A stretch of 64,000 bases of DNA from Salegentibacter salegens (lineage in GTDB: Bacteria; Bacteroidota; Bacteroidia; Flavobacteriales; Flavobacteriaceae). The notes under the pieces are model-generated. The model was given only the letters and a program-made list of their open reading frames with translations. It did no database searches and had not been told where the DNA came from. This document shows, piece after piece, positions 18,059-27,854 of the stretch (the stretch's first letter is position 1; every line of letters begins with the position of its first letter). The position numbers and the translations under genes were made by a program. The DNA lies in contig NZ_LT670848.1 of NCBI RefSeq assembly GCF_900142975.1, forward strand, positions 2,294,001 to 2,358,000. Reading direction: 5' to 3'.

Positions 18059-18676
18059 GTGAAAGAAGATATTTTAAAGAATGCAGCAGACCTCTTTCTA
18101 AGACTCGGTTTTAAAAGTGTAACAATGGATGATATAGCCCAACAAATGGCTATCTCTAAGAAAACCATTTATGCTCATTTTAGTACTAAAACCAAATTAG
18201 TGATGGCAACGGTAGATTATTTAATTAAAGAAATAGAACAAGGAATTACCGTTCTAAGTGCAAAAAAATTAAATCCTATTGTTGAATCTTACGAGATGAA
18301 AAAGTTTGCCATGCAGATGCTGAAAAACGAGAAAAGCTCTCCCCAGTTTCAGCTAAAAAAGTATTATCCGGAGGTCTATTATCCTTTGCGGGACAAACAA
18401 TTTGAGATTGTACAACGAATTGTGATTGACAACCTGGAGCGGGGCATTACTACCGGCCATTACAAAGGAGATATTCCTATTTCTTTTGTGAGCCGAATTT
18501 ACTTTGTGGGAATGCTGGGTATAAAAGATAAAAACCTCTTCCCAGAAGATGAATACAGCAATGCAAAATTGATGGACTATTTTTTAAGATACCACCTCAA
18601 CTCAATTTGCACTGAGAAAGGGTTAAACACGCTAGATGAATTAATAAAATCTAATAAGCAAAAAAATGAAATTTAG
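18059..18676 (+). CDS. TetR-family transcriptional regulator of the efflux operon
   Basis: The 205-residue product has an N-terminal TetR helix-turn-helix (FKSVTMDDIAQQMAISKKTIYAHF is the region; its recognition helix is ISKKTIYAHF) and an alpha-helical ligand domain. A GTG start is chosen because it gives the expected N-terminus (MKEDILKNAADLFLRLGF) and no ATG fits better. The stop overlaps the TolC start by 11 bases, so the regulator is the first gene of the efflux operon. Autorepression through the inverted repeat at 17994-18029 is likely. The inducing ligand is unknown. Confidence 0.92.
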   Translation: MKEDILKNAADLFLRLGFKSVTMDDIAQQMAISKKTIYAHFSTKTKLVMATVDYLIKEIEQGITVLSAKKLNPIVESYEMKKFAMQMLKNEKSSPQFQLKKYYPEVYYPLRDKQFEIVQRIVIDNLERGITTGHYKGDIPISFVSRIYFVGMLGIKDKNLFPEDEYSNAKLMDYFLRYHLNSICTEKGLNTLDELIKSNKQKNEI

Positions 18677-20021
18677 ATACCTGCTAATTTTACTGATTTC
18701 GCTAAGCAGCATAGCTCAGGAAACTCCGGAAGATTACAGTTTTTCGCTGGAAGAAGCTATACAGTTTGGCCTGGAGAATAATTATTCTTCAATTAATGCT
18801 CAAAAAGATGTTGAAATTGCCTTAAAACAAAAATGGGAAATTATCGCCCAGGGATTACCACAGGTAAGCGCTACGGCAGATTATCAAAATTACCTTAAAC
18901 AGCCGGTTACTTTACTTCCTGCTGAAATTACTGGCGGCGAACCCGGCACCTTTACCCCGGTTACTTTTGGAACGGAACAAAATATGAACGCCACCGCCAC
19001 CTGGAACCAGCTAATTTTTGACGGTTCTTATATTGTAGGTATCCAATCGGCTAAAACTTTGCTTCAAATTTCTGAAAATGCAAAAACCAAAACCGATCTC
19101 GAAATAAAGAAAGCCGTAATTAATGCCTACGGAAATGTTTTGCTGGCAGAAGAAAATGTAGCGATTCTTCAGAAAAACGTAGAAAACGTTCAGAAGAATT
19201 ACGATGAAACCAACGAGATCTATAAAAACGGGCTTGCAGAACAGGAAGATGTAGAACAGCTGGAAATCACCTTGCTAAACCTAAAAAACAATTTAAGCCG
19301 AAGTCGCCGTATGCGTGACATCGCTTACGAAATGTTCAATTTAACGCTTGGGATTCCGGTAGAAATACCTGTCAACCTAACCGAAGAATTAGACACACTG
19401 GCAATGCAGTATTTTGACCTGGAACTCTTACAGGAAGAAATTCCGGTTGAAGAAAACATAGATTATCGTATTGCAGAAAATACGGCAGCTTCGCGGGAAA
19501 TTGAAGTAAAACTGGAGAAATCTAAAGCGCTTCCTTCTTTAAGCGGATTTCTAAATTATGGGGTTCAGGGCTTCAGCCAGGAATTCACTTTTTTTGATGA
19601 AGACCAGGAATATTTTGGCCAGTCTATTTTAGGGGTGAGCTTAAATATCCCAATTTTCAGCAGCGGTATGCGAAACTCCAGAACTCAGCAAAAACAAATT
19701 GCTTATGAACAGGCGATGGTAGAACTGGAGCAAACCGAAAATGAGGTAAAACGCCAAATTAATTCGGCTAAAAGCGATTATGAGTTTAGCCTCGAGAATT
19801 ATCAAAATCAAAAGAAAAACCTTGAACTCGCAGAAAGGATAGAGAACAAAAATCAAATCAAGTTTTTTGAAGGAATTGCCAGCAGTTTTGAGCTAAGTGA
19901 AGCCCAACGCCAACTTTACCAGGCACAACAAGATTTTTTACAATCTATGCTTAATGTAATAACTGCTAAAGTAGAATTAGAAAACCTGTTGGACACCAGA
20001 AAATATAACAATGAAGATTAA
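18666..20021 (+). CDS. TolC-family outer-membrane efflux protein
   Basis: A short signal peptide (MKFRYLLILLISLSSIAQ) leads into a 430-residue chain with the repeated long helices and strands of TolC channels. The EDYSFSLEEAIQFGLENNYS start, the paired Asn/Gly turns (AEENVAILQKNVENVQKNYDETNEIYKNGLAEQED is the first coiled-coil region, about 155-190) and the second helical repeat near the end are characteristic. It forms the outer-membrane exit duct for the adaptor and RND pump encoded next. It overlaps the TetR gene upstream, and its end lies about 20 bases before the adaptor start. Confidence 0.93.
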   Translation: MKFRYLLILLISLSSIAQETPEDYSFSLEEAIQFGLENNYSSINAQKDVEIALKQKWEIIAQGLPQVSATADYQNYLKQPVTLLPAEITGGEPGTFTPVTFGTEQNMNATATWNQLIFDGSYIVGIQSAKTLLQISENAKTKTDLEIKKAVINAYGNVLLAEENVAILQKNVENVQKNYDETNEIYKNGLAEQEDVEQLEITLLNLKNNLSRSRRMRDIAYEMFNLTLGIPVEIPVNLTEELDTLAMQYFDLELLQEEIPVEENIDYRIAENTAASREIEVKLEKSKALPSLSGFLNYGVQGFSQEFTFFDEDQEYFGQSILGVSLNIPIFSSGMRNSRTQQKQIAYEQAMVELEQTENEVKRQINSAKSDYEFSLENYQNQKKNLELAERIENKNQIKFFEGIASSFELSEAQRQLYQAQQDFLQSMLNVITAKVELENLLDTRKYNNED

Positions 20022-20043
20022 ATACACCCATCAAATAACAACA

Positions 20044-21216
20044 ATGAAAAAGTTAGCTGTTTTATTAAGTATTCCGCTGTTATTGCTTTCGTGTGGAAAT
20101 AATGTGGAAGGAAAATCTATAGAAGAACTTATAGAAAGCGAAAACCTCCCGGAAATTAGAGCCAGAAAAACAGAATTAAGCAAAGAACAAAGCGACCTTA
20201 CTGAGAAGCTGGACAAACTGGATCAGGCTATAGATCGATTAGACAAAACCCGGCGTTTAGACCTGGTAGAAATACAGCAAATTAGCGACACCTTATTTAA
20301 GCATTATGCCGAAGTACAGGGTGATGTCGCTACCGATGAGAACATTGTAATCTATTCTGAATTTTCAGGGATCTTGCAAGATCTTCGGGTAGAAGAAGGA
20401 CAACAGGTTAATAAAGGACAGGTGCTTGCCAAAATTGATGACGGCGGACTTTCGAGCGAATTAGCACAATTGGAAACCCAGGCCACTCTGGCTAAAACCA
20501 CTTTTGAGCGGCAAAAGCGTTTGTGGGAACAAAATATTGGATCAGAAATGCAATATTTAGAAGCTAAAACCAATTATGAATCTATGCAGAATTCGGTAAA
20601 CAGGTTAAAATCTCAATTAGACAAAACTATTGTTAGAGCACCTTTTAGCGGAATTGTAGACGAAGTCCTTACCGAACAGGGTGAAGTAGTAAGCCCGGGG
20701 CAAAGCCAGATATTACGCTTAGTGAGTTTAAAAAATATGTATGTAGAAGCTGCTGTGCCTGAAAATTATTTAAACACTGTGAGAAAAGGCACTGATGTAA
20801 TCGTAGAAATTAGCTCGTTGAATCGCGAATTTGAAGGTGAAATTAGAAGAGTGGGAAATACCATTAACCCTAATAACCGCTCGTTCAATATTCAGGTTGC
20901 AGTTCCTAACGAAAACGGAATGATAAAACCCAACCAAATCGCTACCATTAGATTAAACGATTATACAGCAGAAAACGCCATAATAATTCCCGAGAATGCT
21001 TTGCTTAAAAATTCGCAGGGTGAAAGTGTAGTATTTACGCTTCAGGAAAAAGAAGGCGAAGACAATATTGGTACTGCAAAAAGAAAAATTGTAGAAACAG
21101 GATATTCCTATAAGAACAAAATAGAAATAACCAGCGGTTTGGAAACCGGAGAAACACTGATCGTAGAAGGTGCTAAAAACCTTAGAGATGGTCAGGAAGT
21201 TAAAATAAGAAACTAA
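20044..21216 (+). CDS. RND efflux periplasmic adaptor (membrane-fusion protein)
   Basis: The 390-residue product joins the inner-membrane pump to the TolC channel. A lipoprotein signal, MKKLAVLLSIPLLLLSCGN, gives the start at 20044. An ATG 33 bases upstream would put ten polar residues before the signal and is less likely. An unusual coiled stretch at about 25-80 precedes the barrel-sandwich lipoyl-like domain (EFSGILQDLRVEEGQQVNKGQVLAKID is the region). The alpha hairpin and the second lipoyl half follow (TIVRAPFSGIVDEVL). It is the third gene of the operon, six bases before the pump gene. Confidence 0.93.
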   Translation: MKKLAVLLSIPLLLLSCGNNVEGKSIEELIESENLPEIRARKTELSKEQSDLTEKLDKLDQAIDRLDKTRRLDLVEIQQISDTLFKHYAEVQGDVATDENIVIYSEFSGILQDLRVEEGQQVNKGQVLAKIDDGGLSSELAQLETQATLAKTTFERQKRLWEQNIGSEMQYLEAKTNYESMQNSVNRLKSQLDKTIVRAPFSGIVDEVLTEQGEVVSPGQSQILRLVSLKNMYVEAAVPENYLNTVRKGTDVIVEISSLNREFEGEIRRVGNTINPNNRSFNIQVAVPNENGMIKPNQIATIRLNDYTAENAIIIPENALLKNSQGESVVFTLQEKEGEDNIGTAKRKIVETGYSYKNKIEITSGLETGETLIVEGAKNLRDGQEVKIRN

Positions 21217-21222
21217 GCTACA

Positions 21223-24200
21223 ATGAATTTAGATAAAGAATTTAAGCTTTCGTCCTGGGCCATTAACAACAAAATGACGGTATATGTAATTATCGCCATT
21301 GTGATGATTGGCGGACTCATGTCTTACTACAATATGCCCCGGGAAACTTTTCCCGAGGTTGTGGAAACCAAAATTTATGTTAGCTCAATTAACCCCGGAA
21401 ACTCAGCCGAAGATGTTGAGAAATTCATTACCGAACCCCTGGAAGAAGAGTTTAACGATGTTGCCGGTGTAAAAGAAATTTCTTCTTCTACGTTTCAGGA
21501 TTATTCGCTGGTAATTGTAGAGTTTGAAGAAGATGTAGAAATTGAAAGTGCCAAGATAAAAGTAAAAGACAAGGTAGACATGGTGAAAGCCGAAACCACC
21601 TGGCCTACTTTAGATAATGGCGCCAAGGTAGAGCCCAATGTATTCGACCTTAATATTTCAGAAGAACAACCTATTCTAAACATTAACCTAACGGGAGATT
21701 ATACCGTTCAGCAATTAAAAGAATATGCAGAATATCTTCAGGAGCGCATCGAGTTGCTTCCGCAAATAAAAGAAGCGAGTATTCGTGGTGCTGAAGAAAT
21801 GGAAGTTGAGATCGCGGTAGATATCTATAAGATGACGGCTTCTAAAGTTAGTTTCTCAGATATTGTAAGCGCGGTTAGTGCTGAAAATAGAACCATTTCG
21901 GGTGGAAATGTGATTACCAGCGGGGTTCAGAAAAATATAAGAATCGTTGGAGAAATTGAAGATCCAAAAGAACTTCAAAACGTTGTGGTGAAAACCGATG
22001 GCGGTAATATTTTCCTAAAAGACATTGCTGATATTAATTTCAGGGAAAAAGATGCTACCACTTTTGCTCGCGAATACGGTAAACCTGTAGTGATGCTGGA
22101 CGTAAAAAAACGTGCCGGTAAGAATATGATCGAGGCTGTAGACCAGATCAAAGAAATTGTAAAAAAAGAACAGGAAGAGTATCTTCCTGAAAGCCTGGGA
22201 GTAAGTCTTACTAACGACCTTTCTACCAACACCGAAAGCCAGGTAGATGATTTGGTTAACAACATTATTTTTGGGGTGATCCTGGTGGTTTTGGTCTTAA
22301 TGTTTTTCCTCGGGTTTAGAAATGCATTATTTGTAGGTATTGCGATCCCTTTATCTATGTTTCTTTCTTACATTATCCTGTCCAGTATGGGATACACCCT
22401 AAACACGATGGTGCTTTTTGCCCTGGTAATGGGTCTTGGGATGCTTGTAGATAACGGAATCGTAGTGGTAGAAAACGTCTATACGTTAATGGACGAAGGG
22501 ATGCCAAGAAAACAGGCTGCCAAGCAAGGTTTAGGCGAAATTGCCTGGCCAATTATAGCATCAACAGCAACTACTTTAGCTGCATTTTTCCCACTGGGAC
22601 TCTGGCCGGGAATTATAGGAAGCTTTATGGTAATTTTCCCTATTACGCTTTCTATCGTTTTAGGTTCTTCCCTTTTTGTAGCCTTGATCATCAACTCGAT
22701 GCTTACTTCTCAGTTTATGAAAACAGAAGAAGGCGAATTCACTAAGAAAAAACTTATTAGAATAAGTTCTATTCTTGCTGGTTTTGGGGCATTATTGTTA
22801 ATTGTAGGATTTGTAGTTGATGCCGGGGCGCTAAGAGCCTTTGGAAATATATTAATCCTGGCGGCTATCCTGCTTTGGGCTTATAAATATTTTATTTCAA
22901 AAGGTGTAGATTATTTTCAATATACCGCGCTTAAATGGATGGAGAATATTTATGAAAAAACCCTTAAGTATTCGCTACGCGGAAAAAAAGCCTATTTAGT
23001 TTTCTTCGGAACTTTACTCTTGCTATTCCTTTCTTTTGTATTAATTGGATTGGTACAACCAAAAGTATTGTTCTTCCCTGAAAATGAACCCAACCAGGTA
23101 ATCACCTATATTGAATACCCGGAAGGAACCGATATTCATAAAACCAACACGCTTACTAAAAAAGTAGAGCAACGCATCTTTGAAGCTATAGAGCAATACG
23201 AAGATGAAGATGGCTATAATTTTATGGTAGAGTCGGCTATTTCCCAGGTTGGGGAAGGTGCAGGAAACCCGCAAACCGATGGTGGCCAGCAAAATGAAAT
23301 GCCACATAAAGCCAAGGTAACACTCTCTATGCGCGAGTTTACTGAAAGGCGCGGTGTGAGCAGTAGCGAAGTTTTATCTGAAGTTCGGGAAGCCGTACAA
23401 GGATTTCCAGGTGCTTCTATTGTTGTTGAAAAAGATGCTGCAGGACCACCAACAGGCTACCCTATTAATATGGAGCTTAAAGGTGAAGACTACGAGAAAA
23501 TGCTCGTAGAAGCAGAAAACTTACGATCCTATGTTAACGATCTTAGTATTGCGGGAATAGAAGAACTCAAAATAGACGTTAACAAATCTAAACCTGAATT
23601 AAGTGTAAAAGTAGACCGAAGAAAAGCAGGACAACTTGGAGTATCAACTTCGCAGGTAGGTCAAACCTTGAGACGGGCAATCTACGGCGAAGAGGTTTCT
23701 ACTTATAAAGATGGTGATGATGATTATGAGATAAATATGCGTTTTGCTGATGAATATCGCTATAATGAAAATGTATTATTCAATCAACCGGTTACTTTTA
23801 AAGACCAAAACACAGGCGAAATAATTCAGGTGCCAATTTCATCTCTGGTCACTACAGAATCTGCCTCTTCTTTCAGTTCTATTAAAAGGAAAGATCTAAA
23901 AAGGGTGATCACCCTCTACTCTAACGTGCTTCAGGGTTACAATGGTAATGAGATTGTAGGCCAGTTAAAAACCGCACTTAGAAGTTACGATCTCCCTAAG
24001 GATATTACTTTAGAGTTTACCGGGGAACAGGAAGAACAGGAAGAAAATATGGCTTTCTTATTAAAAGCTTTATTAATCGCCATGGGCGGTATCCTGCTTA
24101 TTCTTGTTGCTCAATTTAATTCACTGTCAAAACCAATTATCATTGTTATGGCAGTAGTATTGAGTTTGGTGGGAGTTTTCCTTGGTTTGATTATCTTCCA

Positions 24201-24696
24201 GATGGATTTCATTATTATTATGACGATGATGGGAATTATTTCCCTGGCTGGAATTGTGGTAAACAACGCCATCGTGCTTATTGATTACACCCAAATCCTT
24301 ATTGACCGTAAAAAGCGGGAGCTTAATATAGATGATGATGAATTACTTACTCGTGCCCAGTATTTTGATTGTATCGTTAGAGGTGGAAAATCGAGGTTAA
24401 GACCTGTATTGCTTACTGCGATTACTACTGTTCTTGGTTTAATTCCACTGGCGGTAGGATTAAATATAGATTTCTTTAGTTTGTTTATAGACTACGATCC
24501 AAAAATATTTATTGGCGGTGACAACGTGATCTTCTGGGGGCCACTGGCATGGACGGTGATCTTTGGGTTGGTGTTTGCCACCTTCCTTACGCTGGTTGTA
24601 GTTCCGGTAATGTTTTACCTGGTAAATAGAGCCAAGGTGAAAACCGCCGATAAACGAAAAGAGCGAAAACAAAGAAAGCTGGAAGCAAAAGCTTAA
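21223..24696 (+). CDS. RND-family multidrug-type efflux pump
   Basis: The 1157-residue product is an inner-membrane proton-driven transporter with two large periplasmic domains and twelve membrane helices. The helix-4 proton-relay motif GLGMLVDNGIVVVENVY and the repeated ASTATTLAAFFPLGLWPG block are characteristic. The equivalent helix-10 motif is LAGIVVNNAIVLIDY. It is about 100 residues longer than AcrB-type pumps, partly because of an extra helical pair near 510-570. It completes a TetR/TolC/adaptor/pump operon. The substrates cannot be predicted. A perfect palindromic terminator follows. Confidence 0.94.
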   Translation: MNLDKEFKLSSWAINNKMTVYVIIAIVMIGGLMSYYNMPRETFPEVVETKIYVSSINPGNSAEDVEKFITEPLEEEFNDVAGVKEISSSTFQDYSLVIVEFEEDVEIESAKIKVKDKVDMVKAETTWPTLDNGAKVEPNVFDLNISEEQPILNINLTGDYTVQQLKEYAEYLQERIELLPQIKEASIRGAEEMEVEIAVDIYKMTASKVSFSDIVSAVSAENRTISGGNVITSGVQKNIRIVGEIEDPKELQNVVVKTDGGNIFLKDIADINFREKDATTFAREYGKPVVMLDVKKRAGKNMIEAVDQIKEIVKKEQEEYLPESLGVSLTNDLSTNTESQVDDLVNNIIFGVILVVLVLMFFLGFRNALFVGIAIPLSMFLSYIILSSMGYTLNTMVLFALVMGLGMLVDNGIVVVENVYTLMDEGMPRKQAAKQGLGEIAWPIIASTATTLAAFFPLGLWPGIIGSFMVIFPITLSIVLGSSLFVALIINSMLTSQFMKTEEGEFTKKKLIRISSILAGFGALLLIVGFVVDAGALRAFGNILILAAILLWAYKYFISKGVDYFQYTALKWMENIYEKTLKYSLRGKKAYLVFFGTLLLLFLSFVLIGLVQPKVLFFPENEPNQVITYIEYPEGTDIHKTNTLTKKVEQRIFEAIEQYEDEDGYNFMVESAISQVGEGAGNPQTDGGQQNEMPHKAKVTLSMREFTERRGVSSSEVLSEVREAVQGFPGASIVVEKDAAGPPTGYPINMELKGEDYEKMLVEAENLRSYVNDLSIAGIEELKIDVNKSKPELSVKVDRRKAGQLGVSTSQVGQTLRRAIYGEEVSTYKDGDDDYEINMRFADEYRYNENVLFNQPVTFKDQNTGEIIQVPISSLVTTESASSFSSIKRKDLKRVITLYSNVLQGYNGNEIVGQLKTALRSYDLPKDITLEFTGEQEEQEENMAFLLKALLIAMGGILLILVAQFNSLSKPIIIVMAVVLSLVGVFLGLIIFQMDFIIIMTMMGIISLAGIVVNNAIVLIDYTQILIDRKKRELNIDDDELLTRAQYFDCIVRGGKSRLRPVLLTAITTVLGLIPLAVGLNIDFFSLFIDYDPKIFIGGDNVIFWGPLAWTVIFGLVFATFLTLVVVPVMFYLVNRAKVKTADKRKERKQRKLEAKA

Positions 24697-24700
24697 AACC

Positions 24701-24730
24701 AAAACCCCGAAGTGTACACTTCGGGGTTTT
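24701..24730 (+). terminator. Intrinsic terminator of the efflux operon
   Basis: A perfect palindrome, AAAACCCCGAAGTGT paired with ACACTTCGGGGTTTT, begins four bases after the pump stop codon and is followed by further Ts. Confidence 0.9.
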
Positions 24731-24828
24731 TTATTTCTCAAGTTTACAGAATTACCCTCATATCCTCCTCGGCTTATTTAAGCTAACTTAATTTTAAAAC
24801 GCATCTAACCTAAAAAAACCGGGAAATT

Positions 24829-25293
24829 ATGAAAATTCAACACCAATTTATCGGACTAAAACATTATTGCTTCTTGCTTGTTTTTCTATTATCCTGCGGA
24901 ATTTACGCCCAGGAAAATGCTGAAAACTCAATAGCTTTTACAAAAAGCGATAAAAACCTGGAATGGGGACCCTGCCCTGAATTTATGCCTGAAGGTTGTA
25001 ATATTGCCGTATTACATGGAAATCCTGCCGAAAAGAATGCCGACATTTTTTTTAAAGTTCCAGCCAACGCCTTTATCCCGACACACACCCACACTTCCCC
25101 GGAACGAATGGTTCTTGTTTCCGGTGAGCTAGAAGTAACTTATGAGGGAGAACAAACTCAAACCTTAAAAGAAGGCTCTTATGCTTATGGGCCTGCCAAC
25201 AAACCTCATTCAGCACAATGTGGAGATGCCCCTTGTGTTCTTTTTATCGCTTTTGAAGAGCCTATAGATGCAGTAGAAGTAGAGCAAGATTAA
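24829..25293 (+). CDS. Exported cupin-domain protein
   Basis: An N-terminal hydrophobic segment (HYCFLLVFLLSCGIYAQ) looks like a signal peptide, possibly lipidated at Cys. The rest is a single cupin barrel with metal ligands HTHTSPERM (two His, then Glu) and the second-motif His in NKPHSAQCG. Four Cys residues (WGPCPEF, EGCNI, QCGDAPC) could form disulfides in the periplasm. The pattern resembles ChrR/anti-sigma-like or DUF4437 cupins. The reaction is unknown. It is a single gene between two terminators. Confidence 0.75.
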   Translation: MKIQHQFIGLKHYCFLLVFLLSCGIYAQENAENSIAFTKSDKNLEWGPCPEFMPEGCNIAVLHGNPAEKNADIFFKVPANAFIPTHTHTSPERMVLVSGELEVTYEGEQTQTLKEGSYAYGPANKPHSAQCGDAPCVLFIAFEEPIDAVEVEQD

Positions 25294-25299
25294 ATCATA

Positions 25300-25329
25300 A
25301 AAAAGGCCGTCTTTTCAGACAGCCTTTTT
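25300..25329. terminator. Bidirectional intrinsic terminator
   Basis: AAAAAGGC(C)GTCT and AGAC(A)GCCTTTTT pair around a TTTC loop, with A and T tracts on both sides. It serves the cupin gene on the plus strand and the MORN-type gene on the minus strand. Confidence 0.8.
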
Positions 25330-25350
25330 GTTTATTTCGAAATTCAGCTT

Positions 25351-25710
25351 TTAGTTATCAGCTAAAGTACCATCGCTTTTCCAGGTATTCACGCCGGCGA
25401 TTTTGTTATTATCATAATCTACTTCAGTTAGTTTATCTGAAGACCAAAAGAACCATTTTCCGGTTTTTTTACCTTCGGTATAGTTAGCCATACTTTGCTT
25501 TTCGCCTTCAGCATCATAAGCAATCCATTCGCCGTGCAATTCCCTGTTTTTATAAGTTCCTTGCTGCCGAACAGTTCCATCTTCATAATAAAAAGTTCCC
25601 TTAATAAGGTCTCCTTCTTTTTCAAACTTTGGTTCTGGGCTTTCCTGTGCCATAGCAGCTGCTCCAAAGGTGAAAACGGCAGCCATCAATATATTTTTTA
25701 TCTTTTTCAT
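25351..25710 (-). CDS. Exported MORN/YwqK-type repeat protein
   Basis: A signal peptide (MKKIKNILMAAVFTFGAAAMAQ) is followed by about 95 residues with three or four repeats of the form G-x-W/F-x-x-Y-x-x-x-G (GTFYYEDGTVRQQGTYKN, GEWIAYDAEGEKQS, GKWFFWSSDKLTE). This is the MORN-2 pattern found in proteins often named YwqK-type antitoxins in databases. That name does not show a toxin-antitoxin role here, and there is no partner toxin nearby. The location is periplasmic or cell surface. Confidence 0.75.
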   Translation of the reverse strand: MKKIKNILMAAVFTFGAAAMAQESPEPKFEKEGDLIKGTFYYEDGTVRQQGTYKNRELHGEWIAYDAEGEKQSMANYTEGKKTGKWFFWSSDKLTEVDYDNNKIAGVNTWKSDGTLADN

Positions 25711-25905
25711 AGTCTTTTCTTTAATCCTTACTTCCCAAATATAACTAAAAGTTTACTTTAAAGCAACAATAACATAACATTAAGTTAACATTGAAATTGC
25801 AAAAAGACTGCCAGACAAATATTTAATCATAAATCCCCTACAAAACACAACATCTTATCCCTTATTTTATAAGCCTATTTTACCGGGAAACCCACAAGAA
25901 CTTCT

Positions 25906-25913
25906 TACTTTTG
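25906..25913 (+). promoter_or_regulatory. Possible -7 element of aspS
   Basis: TACTTTTG matches TAnnTTTG and lies 26 bases before the aspS ATG. No TTG was found at the usual upstream spacing. Confidence 0.4.
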
Positions 25914-25939
25914 CGTTACTTAAAATTATCAGGAATAAT

Positions 25940-27685
25940 ATGTATAGAAGTCATAACTGCGGGGAATTAAATGCAGCTTCAATTGGCCAGGAAGTAAAAC
26001 TTTCCGGCTGGGTTCAAAAAATAAGGGACAAAGGATTTATGGTTTGGGTAGATTTACGCGATCGCTATGGCATCACCCAGCTTATTTTTGATGAAGAGCG
26101 TTCTTCGAAAGAACTTATGGAAAAAGCCCAGAAACTTGGCCGCGAATTTGTAATCCAAATTAGCGGAAAAGTGATTGAGCGGGAATCTAAGAATACAAAT
26201 ATTCCAACAGGTGAAATTGAAGTTTTAGTTGATGAAGTTAATATCCTCAACACTTCCCTTACGCCTCCTTTTACTATTGAAGATGAAACCGATGGTGGCG
26301 AAGATCTTAGAATGAAATATCGCTATCTTGATATTAGAAGAAATCCGGTAAAAAACAAGCTGAAATTTCGCCACAAAGTAGGAATGGAAGTAAGAAATTA
26401 CCTCTCTAATCAGGATTTTATTGAAGTTGAAACTCCGTATTTAATAAAATCTACTCCTGAAGGTGCCCGTGATTTTGTGGTACCAAGCCGAATGAATGAA
26501 GGTCAGTTTTATGCTCTACCCCAATCGCCACAAACCTTTAAGCAATTGCTAATGGTTGGCGGAATGGATAAATATTTCCAGATCGTAAAATGTTTTAGAG
26601 ATGAAGACCTTAGAGCCGACAGGCAACCAGAATTCACGCAAATTGACTGCGAAATGGCTTTCGTAGAACAGGAAGATATTCTGAATATTTTTGAAGGTTT
26701 GACTCGCCATTTACTAAAAGAGATCAACGATGTGGAAGTTGAGAAATTTCCAAGAATGACTTATGCTGAGGCGATGAAAAAATACGGAAACGACAAACCC
26801 GATATTAGATTTGGGATGGAGTTTGCCGAATTAAACGAACTTGCCAAAAATAAAGGCTTCAATGTTTTCGATCAGCAGGAATTAGTTGTGGGAATTGCGG
26901 TTCCGGGAGCGGCTTCTTTCACCAGAAAAGAAATAGACAAATTAATATCCTGGGTTAAAAGACCACAGGTAGGCGCCAACGGACTCGTTTGGGCAAAATA
27001 TAATGAAGATGGAACTTTAAAATCTTCAGTAGATAAATTTTATGCTGAAGAAGATCTGAAAACCTGGGCTGAAGCTACTAATGCAAAACCGGGCGATCTT
27101 ATTCTCGTTATGGCCGGCGATGCCAACAAAACAAGAACTCAATTAAGCGCATTAAGAATGCACTTAGGAAACGAATTAGGGTTGAGAAAAGCCAATGAAT
27201 TCGCTCCACTTTGGGTGGTAGATTTTCCACTTTTGGAGTGGGATGAAGAAACAAAGCGTTTTCACGCCATGCACCATCCTTTTACTTCGCCGAAAAAAGA
27301 AGATTTTGCACTTCTTGAAACAAAACCGGGAGAGGTACGCGCCAATGCTTACGATTTAGTATTAAACGGAAATGAAATTGGCGGTGGTTCTATTAGAATT
27401 CATGACAAAGAAACCCAGGCTAAAATGTTCGATTATCTTGGCTTTACGCCAGAAGAAGCCAAAGCACAATTCGGCTTTTTAATGGATGCCTTTCAATATG
27501 GCGCTCCACCTCACGGCGGGCTTGCTTTTGGTTTTGATAGATTGGTAGCCATTCTAGGCGGACAGGAAAGCATCAGGGATTTTATTGCTTTCCCTAAAAA
27601 CAATAACGGCCGGGATGTGATGATAGATGCTCCAGCCAAACTAGATGAAGCGCAACTTAAAGAACTTCATCTTCAGGTAAAATAG
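25940..27685 (+). CDS. aspS: Aspartyl-tRNA synthetase
   Basis: The 581-residue class II synthetase charges tRNA-Asp. The N-terminal OB-fold ([25 protein letters not shown], about residues 20-44) is followed by the catalytic domain. Motif 2 is seen as [19 protein letters not shown] and motif 3 as [14 protein letters not shown]. The bacterial-type GAD insertion domain lies between them. Length is normal for bacterial AspRS. A hairpin terminator and a CTCGATTATCGAG palindrome follow the stop codon. Confidence 0.97.
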   Translation: MYRSHNCGELNAASIGQEVKLSGWVQKIRDKGFMVWVDLRDRYGITQLIFDEERSSKELMEKAQKLGREFVIQISGKVIERESKNTNIPTGEIEVLVDEVNILNTSLTPPFTIEDETDGGEDLRMKYRYLDIRRNPVKNKLKFRHKVGMEVRNYLSNQDFIEVETPYLIKSTPEGARDFVVPSRMNEGQFYALPQSPQTFKQLLMVGGMDKYFQIVKCFRDEDLRADRQPEFTQIDCEMAFVEQEDILNIFEGLTRHLLKEINDVEVEKFPRMTYAEAMKKYGNDKPDIRFGMEFAELNELAKNKGFNVFDQQELVVGIAVPGAASFTRKEIDKLISWVKRPQVGANGLVWAKYNEDGTLKSSVDKFYAEEDLKTWAEATNAKPGDLILVMAGDANKTRTQLSALRMHLGNELGLRKANEFAPLWVVDFPLLEWDEETKRFHAMHHPFTSPKKEDFALLETKPGEVRANAYDLVLNGNEIGGGSIRIHDKETQAKMFDYLGFTPEEAKAQFGFLMDAFQYGAPPHGGLAFGFDRLVAILGGQESIRDFIAFPKNNNGRDVMIDAPAKLDEAQLKELHLQVK

Positions 27686-27771
27686 CTTGAAGCAAATTCA
27701 AAAGGGATGTATGCGAAATAGTTTTTCAAATTCAAGCCATCCACATAATTATCCGGACTCAGTATTGAAAT

Positions 27772-27784
27772 CTCGATTATCGAG
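27772..27784. promoter_or_regulatory. Palindrome CTCGATTATCGAG between aspS and the ClC gene
   Basis: This is an identical copy of the palindromes at 3338 and 53944. Here it lies 70 bases before the ClC start codon and just before the aspS terminator hairpin. Confidence 0.5.
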
Positions 27785-27800
27785 TAAAACTATAATTGAT

Positions 27801-27831
27801 AAAAATTCCCGGTTTCACATCGGGAATTTTT
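27801..27831 (+). terminator. Intrinsic terminator downstream of aspS
   Basis: AAAAATTCCCG and CGGGAATTTTT form a perfect 11-base stem around a nine-base loop, ending in a T tract. It could also lie in the leader of the ClC gene, which starts 23 bases later. Confidence 0.75.
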
Positions 27832-27854
27832 TATCTTCACTTAAAATTTTTTGA

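Noticed and set aside
25351..25710. A toxin-antitoxin role for the MORN/YwqK-like protein
   Set aside because: The protein has a signal peptide and no neighbouring toxin. The name comes only from family labelling.
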